This document shows positions 15,801 to 22,676 of a stretch of DNA of 64,000 nucleotides, in pieces. The position numbers and the translations under genes were made by a program. The notes beneath the pieces are model-generated. The model had not been told where the DNA came from. It worked only from the letters and a program-made list of their open reading frames with translations, and searched no databases. The DNA lies in the NCBI GenBank assembly GCA_039809865.1, contig JBDHVW010000005.1:62001-126000 (forward strand). Direction: 5' to 3'. This DNA is from QWHO01 sp039809865. Lineage in GTDB: Bacteria > Vulcanimicrobiota > Xenobia > Xenobiales > QWHO01. Numbering within the stretch: the first letter of the stretch is position 1; each line of letters opens with the position of its first letter.

Positions 15801-16727
15801 ATGAGCGACGACCTGGCACTGGAAGTGCGCGAGCTGCGCAAGACGTACAAGACGGTGGGGGGCAAACAGGAAGCGCTGCGCGGATTGGACCTTTCCGTCA
15901 AGCGCGGGCATGTCTACGGTTACGTCGGCCCCAACGGGGCGGGCAAAAGCACCAGCATCAAGTGCCTGTTGGGCCTGGTGCGGCCCGACTCGGGCACGGC
16001 GCTGGTGATGGGGTATCCCGCCGGCAGCGTGGAAGCCCGGCGGTTGCTGGGATTCCTCCCCGAGGTGGCCGTCTACCACGAGTTCATGGGCGCCGAAGAA
16101 TTGCTGCGCATTCATGCGGCTCTGGCCGGCGTGCCCTCCTCGGAGCGAACCGCCCGCTGTATGAAGGCGCTCGAGATGGTGGGCCTGGCCCAGCGCAAGA
16201 AGAGCCGGATCCGCGAGTTCTCCAAGGGAATGAAGCAGCGTTTCGGCATCGCGCAGGCGCTGGTGGCCGATCCGCCGCTGCTGATCCTCGACGAGCTGAC
16301 CTCCGGGCTCGACCCGATCGCCCAGCGCGAGCTCAAAGACCTGATCCTCGAGCTTAAAGCCCGCGGCATCACGATCTTCTTCAGCTCGCACATGATGAGC
16401 GAGGTGGAGACGGTCTGCGACAGCATCGGTATCATCGCCAGAGGGCGCCTGCGTGCCGAGGGGACCCTGCACGACCTGCTGCGCCTCGAGAACCAGGTGG
16501 CCATTCAGTTCCGAGGGGGCGACGAGCTGCTCGAGAAGCTGAGCGCTTTCCAGCCCCGGCGCCTCGAAACCGGTGATCTGGTCGTCACCGTGCCTTTGCC
16601 CGAGACGGACGCCGCCATCGACGCCGTGCGTCAGGCGGGGGGCTCGGTGGCGACGGTGCTGCCGGCCCAGCGGCACCTCGAGGACGTGCTCCACCAACTC
16701 GTCAAGGCGGCCGAGGACGCGGCATGA
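15801..16727 (+). CDS. ABC transporter ATP-binding protein (ABC-2/exporter type)
   Basis: 308-residue ATPase. Walker A GPNGAGKST near 43, ABC signature FSKGMKQRF near 140, Walker B LLILDEL near 160 and H-loop SSH near 195. The D-loop reads DELTSGLDP where most have DEPTSGLDP. Residues 225-305 form the extra C-terminal domain of DrrA/NatA/CcmA-type exporters. The ATG at 15801 is chosen because the upstream frame reads into the heptamer repeats. The 3' end overlaps the permease start by ATGA, so the two form one exporter of unknown substrate. Confidence 0.92.
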   Translation: MSDDLALEVRELRKTYKTVGGKQEALRGLDLSVKRGHVYGYVGPNGAGKSTSIKCLLGLVRPDSGTALVMGYPAGSVEARRLLGFLPEVAVYHEFMGAEELLRIHAALAGVPSSERTARCMKALEMVGLAQRKKSRIREFSKGMKQRFGIAQALVADPPLLILDELTSGLDPIAQRELKDLILELKARGITIFFSSHMMSEVETVCDSIGIIARGRLRAEGTLHDLLRLENQVAIQFRGGDELLEKLSAFQPRRLETGDLVVTVPLPETDAAIDAVRQAGGSVATVLPAQRHLEDVLHQLVKAAEDAA

Positions 16728-17503
16728 TCTTACGCATCTACTACCTGGCCAAACTCTATCTGCTGGAGCAGATTCGGCGCCAGGCCCACCTGATCACCTT
16801 GTTCCTGGCGGTCATCCTGCTGATGCTGCCGGCCTACATCAACTCGTTCAGCCTCGGCCTGTCGTCGTTCGAGCGGGTGGCCAAGGACTTTGGTCTGACG
16901 CTGATCAACTACTACGCGGTGGCCCTGGCCATCTATCTGGGGGTCACGGCCGTCTCCTCGGACGTGGAGCGACGCACGCTGTATCCTCTGCTGGCCCGTC
17001 CCATCCCACGCTGGGCCTACCTGATGGGCAAGTTCGTGGGTGTGATGGTGGTGATGCTCAGCTCGGTGCTGGTGCTCTCGCTGGCTTTGATGCTCTCGGT
17101 CGCGGCCCTCTCGAAGTTCGCCGACGGCCAGATCCTGGTGGTCGCGTTGTGCTACGGGTTGGAGTCCTCGGTGCTGGCGGCCGCCTGTATCTTCTTCAGC
17201 ACGTTCGCGAGCCCGCCGCTGGCGGGTGTGCTGGGCGTCTTCCTGTATTTCGTCGGGGGACTGAGCACCAGCTTCATCAACTTCTTCCTGGTCGAGGATC
17301 GCGGCTCGCCCGCCGCGGCCATGCTGGCGCGCCTCCTGAAGATGGTGATGCCCCACTTCGACCTCTTCCGGGTCAAGAACGCGGTCGTCTACACGCTGCC
17401 GCTTCCGCCTGAGTATCTGGCCTCGATCGTGGTCTACGGGCTGGCCTGGATGGTTCTCTTCCTGCTGCTGGCCGAACGCGTCTTTTCGAGGAAAGACCTG
17501 TGA
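16724..17503 (+). CDS. ABC-2 type transporter permease
   Basis: 259 residues with six predicted membrane helices (about 20-40, 58-78, 100-127, 138-160, 166-185 and 230-252). An intracellular RRTLYPLLARPIPRWAYLMGK segment is typical of ABC-2 permeases (NosY-like). Coupled to the ATPase by ATGA and to the following small gene by a 4-base overlap. Substrate not evident. Confidence 0.88.
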   Translation: MILRIYYLAKLYLLEQIRRQAHLITLFLAVILLMLPAYINSFSLGLSSFERVAKDFGLTLINYYAVALAIYLGVTAVSSDVERRTLYPLLARPIPRWAYLMGKFVGVMVVMLSSVLVLSLALMLSVAALSKFADGQILVVALCYGLESSVLAAACIFFSTFASPPLAGVLGVFLYFVGGLSTSFINFFLVEDRGSPAAAMLARLLKMVMPHFDLFRVKNAVVYTLPLPPEYLASIVVYGLAWMVLFLLLAERVFSRKDL

Positions 17504-17850
17504 GAAGACTCGCGTTGCTGCTCTGGCTCGTGCTGCTGCTGCCGGTCGGGGCGCAGTCTCCGAGCGATAGCCCGAGCCCGAGCGCGAGCCCGGACGAGGA
17601 CCATGTCTGGACCGTCCACGGGGCCGAGCACGAATCCCACGCCGACGTGGAGGCCGGTGGCGAGTACACCAACGAAGGGCTCGATGCCAAGAGCGACAAC
17701 TATCCGGCCATCTACAAGTTCATGATTCGCGAGACGAACTCCGAGCCGTATCTGCGCAAGGGCGAATCCAGGCTGGTGTTGCGCGACGCCGCCGTGGTGT
17801 GGGCGTTGAACATCGCCGTGATCGCTCTCTTCTACCGGAGACGGCGCTGA
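17500..17850 (+). CDS. Small exported protein with C-terminal membrane anchor
   Basis: 116 residues from a GTG that overlaps the permease stop. The signal peptide (1-18) is leucine-rich; 20-35 is a Pro/Ser stretch; 36-90 is a charged, His-containing domain with WTVHGAEHESHADVEAGGEY; 96-112 is a single membrane helix followed by Arg residues. It looks like a periplasmic accessory of the ABC exporter. No family recognised. Confidence 0.7.
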   Translation: MRRLALLLWLVLLLPVGAQSPSDSPSPSASPDEDHVWTVHGAEHESHADVEAGGEYTNEGLDAKSDNYPAIYKFMIRETNSEPYLRKGESRLVLRDAAVVWALNIAVIALFYRRRR

Positions 17851-18530
17851 TGAAAAGGGCTTTGCTCTGGATCGTCACGGTCGGCACCATCCTCTCCCTG
17901 AACGTGGTGCTGCCTCCCTGGTATGACAAAGACTTGCAGATGCCTCACGAGGGGCCGCGCAGCCGGGCCGACGTGCTGCTGGATGTATTTGGCGAGGCCC
18001 GCACCGTGCTGGCTCGCATGCTCTGGTTCAAGATGGATCTCCTGCACGAGCAGCTCGATGCCAAGGGCATCGCCCACGACAAGCAGACCGACCTGATGCC
18101 GCTGCTGCGTCTCATCACGCTCTTCGACCACCACGTGGACGACGCGTATGACCTCATCGCCAACGACCTCTACCGGGGTGAGAATTTGAAGGACAAAGCC
18201 CACGAGATCGTGGAAGAGGGGCTGAGCTACAATCCCAGGAGTCCCCTTCTGCTGCTGCGCAAGGCTCTGTTCCTGGAATACGAGAAGCGCTGGAACGAGC
18301 TCATCCCGGTCGTGGATCAGGGCATCAAGGTTTCCTCCGACTCCATCGACGTGCGCAACTTCGCCGCTCTCGGGTTCCACGCCGAGCAGAATCTGGGCCA
18401 CAAAGATCGCGCTGAAGCCTACCTGCGCGTGATCTTCTCTCTCGAGCCGGGCTCCGCGCGGGCGCGGGAGCTGTGGCGGCAGTTGAACGGCACGCTACCT
18501 CCCCAGGATATCCAGTATCCCGGAACGTAA
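17850..18530 (+). CDS. Membrane-anchored TPR-like protein
   Basis: 226 residues from the ATG at 17850, sharing one base with the preceding stop. One N-terminal helix (4-22) is followed by a PPWYD motif and helical TPR-like pairs (LITLFDHHVDDAYDLIANDL, then LSYNPRSPLLLLRKALFLEYEKRW, then a third). It probably faces the periplasm and may be the assembly partner of the ABC exporter. Function unknown. Confidence 0.7.
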   Translation: MKRALLWIVTVGTILSLNVVLPPWYDKDLQMPHEGPRSRADVLLDVFGEARTVLARMLWFKMDLLHEQLDAKGIAHDKQTDLMPLLRLITLFDHHVDDAYDLIANDLYRGENLKDKAHEIVEEGLSYNPRSPLLLLRKALFLEYEKRWNELIPVVDQGIKVSSDSIDVRNFAALGFHAEQNLGHKDRAEAYLRVIFSLEPGSARARELWRQLNGTLPPQDIQYPGT

Positions 18531-18538
18531 AGACCGCG

Positions 18539-18943
18539 ATGCTCAAGATCGTTCTCGTGATGACGGTCGCGGTGACGGCCGTCACCTTCGGCGACATCTT
18601 CATGGCTCAAGCGATGCGGTCGGTCGGGCCCCTGGGGCTGGCCAACCTCTCCTCGCCCTCGGCCTTCCTGGCCACGATCCTGCGCATCTTCGGCACGCCC
18701 AAGGTGTGGCTGGCGATCTCGTGCATGGCGACCTTCTTCTTCCTGTGGCAGGCCGTGCTGTCCTGGGGCGTGGACCTTTCCTACGTGCTCCCCATGACGG
18801 CCCTGACCTACGTGATGAACGCCTTTCTGGCCGGGCCTTTGCTGGGCGAGGCGGTGACCCCGCAACGCTGGGCCGGCACTTTGCTCATCTTTTTGGGCGT
18901 CATTCTGGTCACGCTCACCAGCAAGCCCTCTCCCACGCCATAG
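18539..18943 (+). CDS. Small DMT/EmrE-like membrane protein
   Basis: 134 residues, four hydrophobic helices (about 4-26, 45-70, 75-100 and 108-128). The last two carry an EamA/SMR-like pattern: YVLPMTALTYVMNAFLAGPLLGEAVTPQRWAGTLLIFLGVILV. The ATG at 18539 is 8 bases after the previous stop. These half-size units usually dimerise to export small cations or lipid-linked sugars. It may belong to the same operon as the ABC exporter. Confidence 0.7.
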   Translation: MLKIVLVMTVAVTAVTFGDIFMAQAMRSVGPLGLANLSSPSAFLATILRIFGTPKVWLAISCMATFFFLWQAVLSWGVDLSYVLPMTALTYVMNAFLAGPLLGEAVTPQRWAGTLLIFLGVILVTLTSKPSPTP

Positions 18944-18976
18944 GAATTTGTCGCAGAGCGGGGAACTAGCGCGCCC

Positions 18977-19195
18977 ATGACCACGGACCTCAGCTACGAG
19001 CAGGCCGTTGCGCGCCTGAAAGAGGTGGTCGAGAAGCTCGAGCAGGGCAGTCTCGACCTGGAAGAGTCCCTGCGCCTGTTCGAAGAAGGCATCGTGCTCT
19101 CGCGCACCTGCGACGAGAAATTGCGCGGAGTGGAAGCCCGCGTGCAGGTGCTGGTCGAGAAAAGCAACTCTCTGAAAGAAGAAGACACACCATGA
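18977..19195 (+). CDS. xseB: Exodeoxyribonuclease VII small subunit
   Basis: 72 residues with the standard XseB two-helix pattern: SYEQAVARLKEVVEKLEQGSLDLEESLRLFEEGI. It joins XseA to digest single-stranded DNA; xseA is not in the window. It overlaps the prenyl synthase start by 4 bases (ATGA), the common xseB-ispA-dxs arrangement. Confidence 0.95.
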   Translation: MTTDLSYEQAVARLKEVVEKLEQGSLDLEESLRLFEEGIVLSRTCDEKLRGVEARVQVLVEKSNSLKEEDTP

Positions 19196-20052
19196 CTACG
19201 TCCGCCACCGGTTTCGACCTGGTCGCCTATATGAAAGCTCGGGCCGAGGAAACCGACCGGGCGCTGGACGTCTACCTGCCCGAGAGCGCCGCCTACATGG
19301 GTCGCATCGGGGAAGCGATGCGCTACAGCCTCTTTCCGGGAGGCAAACGGTTCCGGCCCGTGCTGTGCCTGGCGGCGGCCGAGGCGCTCGGGGCCGAGCG
19401 CGCCATCGCAATGCCGGCCGCCTGCGCCTTCGAGATGATCCACTGCTTCTCGCTGGTCCACGACGACCTGCCCTGCATGGACGATGACGACGTGCGTCGG
19501 GGCAAGCCCTCCAGCCATAAGGCGTTCGGCGAGGCCCTGGCGCTGCTGGCGGGAGATGGCCTGAACACCTGGGCGTTCCACGTCGCCACTCAAGGCCAGG
19601 CCTCGGCCGAGGCCAACCTGCGGGTGGTGCGCGAGCTGGCCGAGGCGACCGGGCATCCGGGAATGATTGGCGGCCAGGTCATCGACCTCGACGGCCAGCA
19701 CGGCACGGTAGATAAGGAGCAGCTCCGGGCCATCCACCGCGCCAAGACGGGCGCCCTGATCCGGGGCTCCGTGCGCGCGGGCGCGATTCTGGCCGGCGCC
19801 AACGAGGAGCAGCTGGCCGCCCTGACCGGCTACGGCGAGCGCGTGGGGCTGGTCTTCCAGATCACCGACGACATCCTGGACGCCGAGGAAGATCCCGAGC
19901 CCGTCAGCTTTCCGGCGCTGTTTGGGATGGAGGAGTCGCACCGGATGGCCCGCGAGGCCACCCTGGAGGCGGTCGCCCTGCTCGAGCCGTTCGGCCAGCG
20001 CGCCGAGCCGCTGCGCGCCCTGGCCCTCTACCTGCTGGACCGCAAGACGTAG
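19192..20052 (+). CDS. ispA: Farnesyl/geranylgeranyl diphosphate synthase
   Basis: Head-to-tail prenyltransferase condensing IPP with allylic diphosphates. The first aspartate-rich motif is DDLPCMDDDD near residue 89 and the second is QITDDILD near 223, with GGKRFRPVL near 44. The first motif DDxx(xx)D with a two-residue insertion is the bacterial FPP/GGPP type. The protein (286 aa) is slightly short after the second motif: the usual KKTYP segment is replaced by DPEPVSFPALFG. Operon xseB-ispA-dxs-like. Chain length cannot be fixed from sequence alone. Confidence 0.92.
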   Translation: MTTSATGFDLVAYMKARAEETDRALDVYLPESAAYMGRIGEAMRYSLFPGGKRFRPVLCLAAAEALGAERAIAMPAACAFEMIHCFSLVHDDLPCMDDDDVRRGKPSSHKAFGEALALLAGDGLNTWAFHVATQGQASAEANLRVVRELAEATGHPGMIGGQVIDLDGQHGTVDKEQLRAIHRAKTGALIRGSVRAGAILAGANEEQLAALTGYGERVGLVFQITDDILDAEEDPEPVSFPALFGMEESHRMAREATLEAVALLEPFGQRAEPLRALALYLLDRKT

Positions 20053-20060
20053 GTCTTCAA

Positions 20061-20095
20061 GATGGGAGATGGGAGTCGGGAGATGGGAGTGAGGA
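20061..20095 (+). repeat. Heptanucleotide tandem repeat (GATGGGA family), 5 units
   Basis: GATGGGA, GATGGGA, GTCGGGA, GATGGGA and GTGAGGA are perfectly phased at 7 bases. The last unit and the next base give AGGAG, 6 bases before the GTG start of the dxs-like gene, so the repeat supplies its ribosome-binding site. Confidence 0.9.
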
Positions 20096-20102
20096 GTCAG
20101 TC

Positions 20103-21674
20103 GTGACGACGGCTCCACTGCCGCGCACCCTCCACGAGCTGGCGCGGGCCTTGCACGCGGTCAACGCCGGCCCGGTCGCCTGGGCGGGTCCCGGCGGCGA
20201 GGCCTACTACCGGCTGATCGGCCACGGCCACGCTGAGCTCGAGGAGCTGTCGGACGGCTCCGGCTCGGATGCCGAAATGCTAGCGTCCGCGCTGGGTTGG
20301 GTCTTCGCCAGCCGGCTAGAGGGCCTGGAAGGCCCGCTGGTCGTCGTGGTCGAGGACGAGCTCGGCCCCGGTTTCGCGCAGGCCCTGTCCACGGTGGCGG
20401 CCCGCGAGGAATCGGTGCTGGTCATCCTGGCCGATCTGGGCCGCCGGTATCTGTCCGCCGTCAAGACCGGCTGGGGCTTTCTGAGCCGCGAGTCGAGCCA
20501 GGCCAGTCTGGAAGGCTTCGTGGAGAGCCTGGGCATCCGCTTTCTGGGCGCCCACGACCCACGCAAGCCCGAGAAGCTCGAGGAGGCCCTGCAAGAAGCG
20601 CTGGCCCAGGAGGGCGTGCGCCTGTTGCACCTGCTCGGGCAGCCTTCCGAGACGGGCGTCTCGGATGACGAGGACCCGCGCGCCGACCAGTACCGCTTGA
20701 GCCGCCCGCCGGACCGCGCGGCCTGGTCGGCTCCCATCCAGACCCGCCGCGCGCTGGCGCCCGACACGCTGGCTCAGGCCGTGCTCACCCGTCTGGCCAC
20801 GGAGCTGGAGTCGAACGCGGTGGTCTACTGGACGATCAGCGACGCTCCCGGCCAGATGGCGATTCTGCTGGGCGAGCGCTGCCTGCGGCGCGATCTGCGC
20901 GAAGTGCTGGCCGAGGCGCGAGGCGCCGCCCGCGGTGGGCTTTCCCCCTACGTGGTGCTGTCGGCGCGCCGTCTGCCCGAGGTCTTCAGCCAGTTTCTGG
21001 AGGGAGTCGACTTCCCCACCACGCTTTTCGTGGTGGACGGCGGCCTGACGCCCATGGCGCCCGGACTCCCGCCCCACCCGGCCTCCCTGCGCGATCTGGC
21101 CATGCTGCGCATGATCCCCAACGTGCTGCTGGCGGCCCCCGCCGACGAAGAGGAGGCCCGCCGCATCCTGGCCGGAGCCCGTGAGCATGAAGGCCCCGTC
21201 GCGCTGCGCTTTACCAATGCCCCGGCGGTGGGGATGCACAACCAGAACGCTCCGCGCCAGACCCCCCCGGCCCAGGGGCGCCAGCTGCGCAAGGGCAATT
21301 CGGTGGCCTTGCTGGGAGCGGGCAGCACGGTGTTTCCCTGCGTGCTGGCGGCCGAAACACTGGCTGCCTGGGGCGTGCAGGCCGCCGTCTACGACCTGCG
21401 CTGGCTGCAGCCCCTGGACGAGGACCTGCTCTTGCAGGCGCTGCAGTGTCCGCGCCTGGTGACCGTAGAGGAGCACCTCAGCGGGGGGGGAGCCGGCACG
21501 GCCGTGCTGGAAGCTTTGCAGCGCCTGGGCAAGAGCACCGTCCCCACGCTCTCGCTGGCGCTCCCGCCCGAGGCGGCCGACCAGGCCGTGGCCGGCCTCG
21601 AGGCCCATGACCTGTCGGCCGAAGGAATCGCCGTCGCGGTCCGGAAGTTCCTGGGGATGGGAGAGGGGCTCTAA
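20103..21674 (+). CDS. Degenerate Dxs (1-deoxyxylulose-5-phosphate synthase) homologue, probably inactive
   Basis: 523 residues against about 630 for Dxs. It keeps the fold signals: GHGHAELEELSDGSGS where Dxs has GHSSTS, a transketolase middle domain (AILLGERC, FVVDGGLTPM, LRMIPNVLLAAPADEEEARRIL) and the C-terminal LRWLQPLDEDLL..VTVEEH..GGAGTAVLEAL. It lacks the first 100 or so residues with the conserved His/Asp block. The TPP/Mg GDG..N motif is replaced by VVVEDELGPG and LVILADL, and the IAEQHAVT catalytic Glu block is replaced by TISDAPGQMA. Catalysis is therefore unlikely. It holds the dxs position after ispA. It could be a regulatory or scaffold paralogue. Confidence 0.75.
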   Translation: MTTAPLPRTLHELARALHAVNAGPVAWAGPGGEAYYRLIGHGHAELEELSDGSGSDAEMLASALGWVFASRLEGLEGPLVVVVEDELGPGFAQALSTVAAREESVLVILADLGRRYLSAVKTGWGFLSRESSQASLEGFVESLGIRFLGAHDPRKPEKLEEALQEALAQEGVRLLHLLGQPSETGVSDDEDPRADQYRLSRPPDRAAWSAPIQTRRALAPDTLAQAVLTRLATELESNAVVYWTISDAPGQMAILLGERCLRRDLREVLAEARGAARGGLSPYVVLSARRLPEVFSQFLEGVDFPTTLFVVDGGLTPMAPGLPPHPASLRDLAMLRMIPNVLLAAPADEEEARRILAGAREHEGPVALRFTNAPAVGMHNQNAPRQTPPAQGRQLRKGNSVALLGAGSTVFPCVLAAETLAAWGVQAAVYDLRWLQPLDEDLLLQALQCPRLVTVEEHLSGGGAGTAVLEALQRLGKSTVPTLSLALPPEAADQAVAGLEAHDLSAEGIAVAVRKFLGMGEGL

Positions 21675-21695
21675 GTCTTTCTTCCCCTTTGAGCA

Positions 21696-22571
21696 ATGGA
21701 TATCCTGAACCGTTTTCTGGCTCGCGCCCCCAAGCCGGCCTTGATCGGGCTCGGATGCCTGATGGTGGCCTTCCTTGCCACGCTCGATTTCTACACCGAG
21801 CACGAAGTCTCGCTCTGGATCTTCTACCTGATTCCCGTGGCCATGGTCACCTGGTTCGCGGGCAAGGACCCCGGCATCTTCATGGCCTTCGTCAGCTCTC
21901 TGGCGTGGTATTTCGCCGACGAGCTGGCCGGCCATCCGCTCAGCGGCATGGCCATTCCGATGTGGAACGCCCTGGTGCAACTGATCGGCTTCTGGCTCTT
22001 TGCGCGCGTCCTCTCGCGCCTGCATGATCAGCTCGACGAGGCGCGTCGGCTGTCGAGGGCCGACGCCCTGACGGGGGCGCTCAGCGGCCGGGCCCTGCTG
22101 GATCTGGCCACGCTGGAGCTCGAGCGCGTGCAGCGTTACGGTCATCCGCTCACCCTGGTCTGTTTCGATCTGGACGACTTCAAGACCCTGAACGAGAAGC
22201 AGGGCCACAAAGTGGGCGATCTGCTCCTCAAAGGGGTCGTGGCCACGCTGCTCGGCAACCTGCGCAACGTGGACGTGGTGGCCCGCTGGGGCGGCGACGA
22301 GTTCATCCTGCTCCTGCCGGAGACCGGGCCCGAGCAGGCCCAGATGGTGGTGCCGCGCGTGCGCGAGAAACTGCATGAGCTGATGCGCAAGAATCAGTGG
22401 CCCGTGACGATCAGCACCGGCGTGGTCACCTTCTTCTCCTGCCCCACCCCGGCCGCCTCACCGGTCGACGAAGCCCTGCGCCACGCCCTCGACCTCAGCG
22501 TCAGCGCCAAAGCCCAGGCCAAGGGCTCCATCCGCTACGACGTGCAAGGCGAAACCGTCGTCGTGCGCTGA
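21696..22571 (+). CDS. Membrane diguanylate cyclase (GGDEF)
   Basis: Makes c-di-GMP from two GTP. Residues 15-110 contain three or four membrane helices forming a small MASE-like sensor, about 112-130 is the signalling helix, and 130-280 is the GGDEF domain. The active site GGDEF near 199 is intact, and RNVD five residues upstream is a complete allosteric inhibition site, so product feedback is expected. The ATG start is preceded by a weak Shine-Dalgarno. It is convergent with the receptor kinase across a long palindrome. Confidence 0.93.
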   Translation: MDILNRFLARAPKPALIGLGCLMVAFLATLDFYTEHEVSLWIFYLIPVAMVTWFAGKDPGIFMAFVSSLAWYFADELAGHPLSGMAIPMWNALVQLIGFWLFARVLSRLHDQLDEARRLSRADALTGALSGRALLDLATLELERVQRYGHPLTLVCFDLDDFKTLNEKQGHKVGDLLLKGVVATLLGNLRNVDVVARWGGDEFILLLPETGPEQAQMVVPRVREKLHELMRKNQWPVTISTGVVTFFSCPTPAASPVDEALRHALDLSVSAKAQAKGSIRYDVQGETVVVR

Positions 22572-22580
22572 GGCGCAAGG

Positions 22581-22676
22581 GTCGAGGAGATTCGGGGGAT
22601 TTTCTTGGAGATTCTGGAGATAAATGATGAAAATTCATCTCCACAATCCCCAAAAAAATCTCCTTAATCTCCTCGA
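22581..22676. terminator. Long imperfect palindrome between convergent genes, overlapping the kinase stop codon
   Basis: GTCGAGGAGATT (22581-22592) pairs with AATCTCCTCGAC (22665-22676). Further GGAGATT/AATCTCC and GGGGATT/AATCCCC blocks pair inwards to a small loop near 22630. Both arms are built of GGAGATT-like units. The right arm contains the TAA of the kinase gene and encodes its last residues (Gly-Arg-Gly-Asp). Probable two-way terminator, or cruciform. Confidence 0.7.

Noticed and set aside
15586..15819. N-terminal extension of the TonB-like protein
   Set aside because: It would translate the heptamer repeats (repeated Pro-Phe-Ser-His-Leu) and overlap the divergent ABC ATPase start.
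20316..22376. 686-aa minus-strand open frame across the dxs-like gene and the diguanylate cyclase
   Set aside because: Antisense shadow of two well-supported genes, with His/Gln/Gly-rich composition and no motifs; typical of high-G+C DNA.
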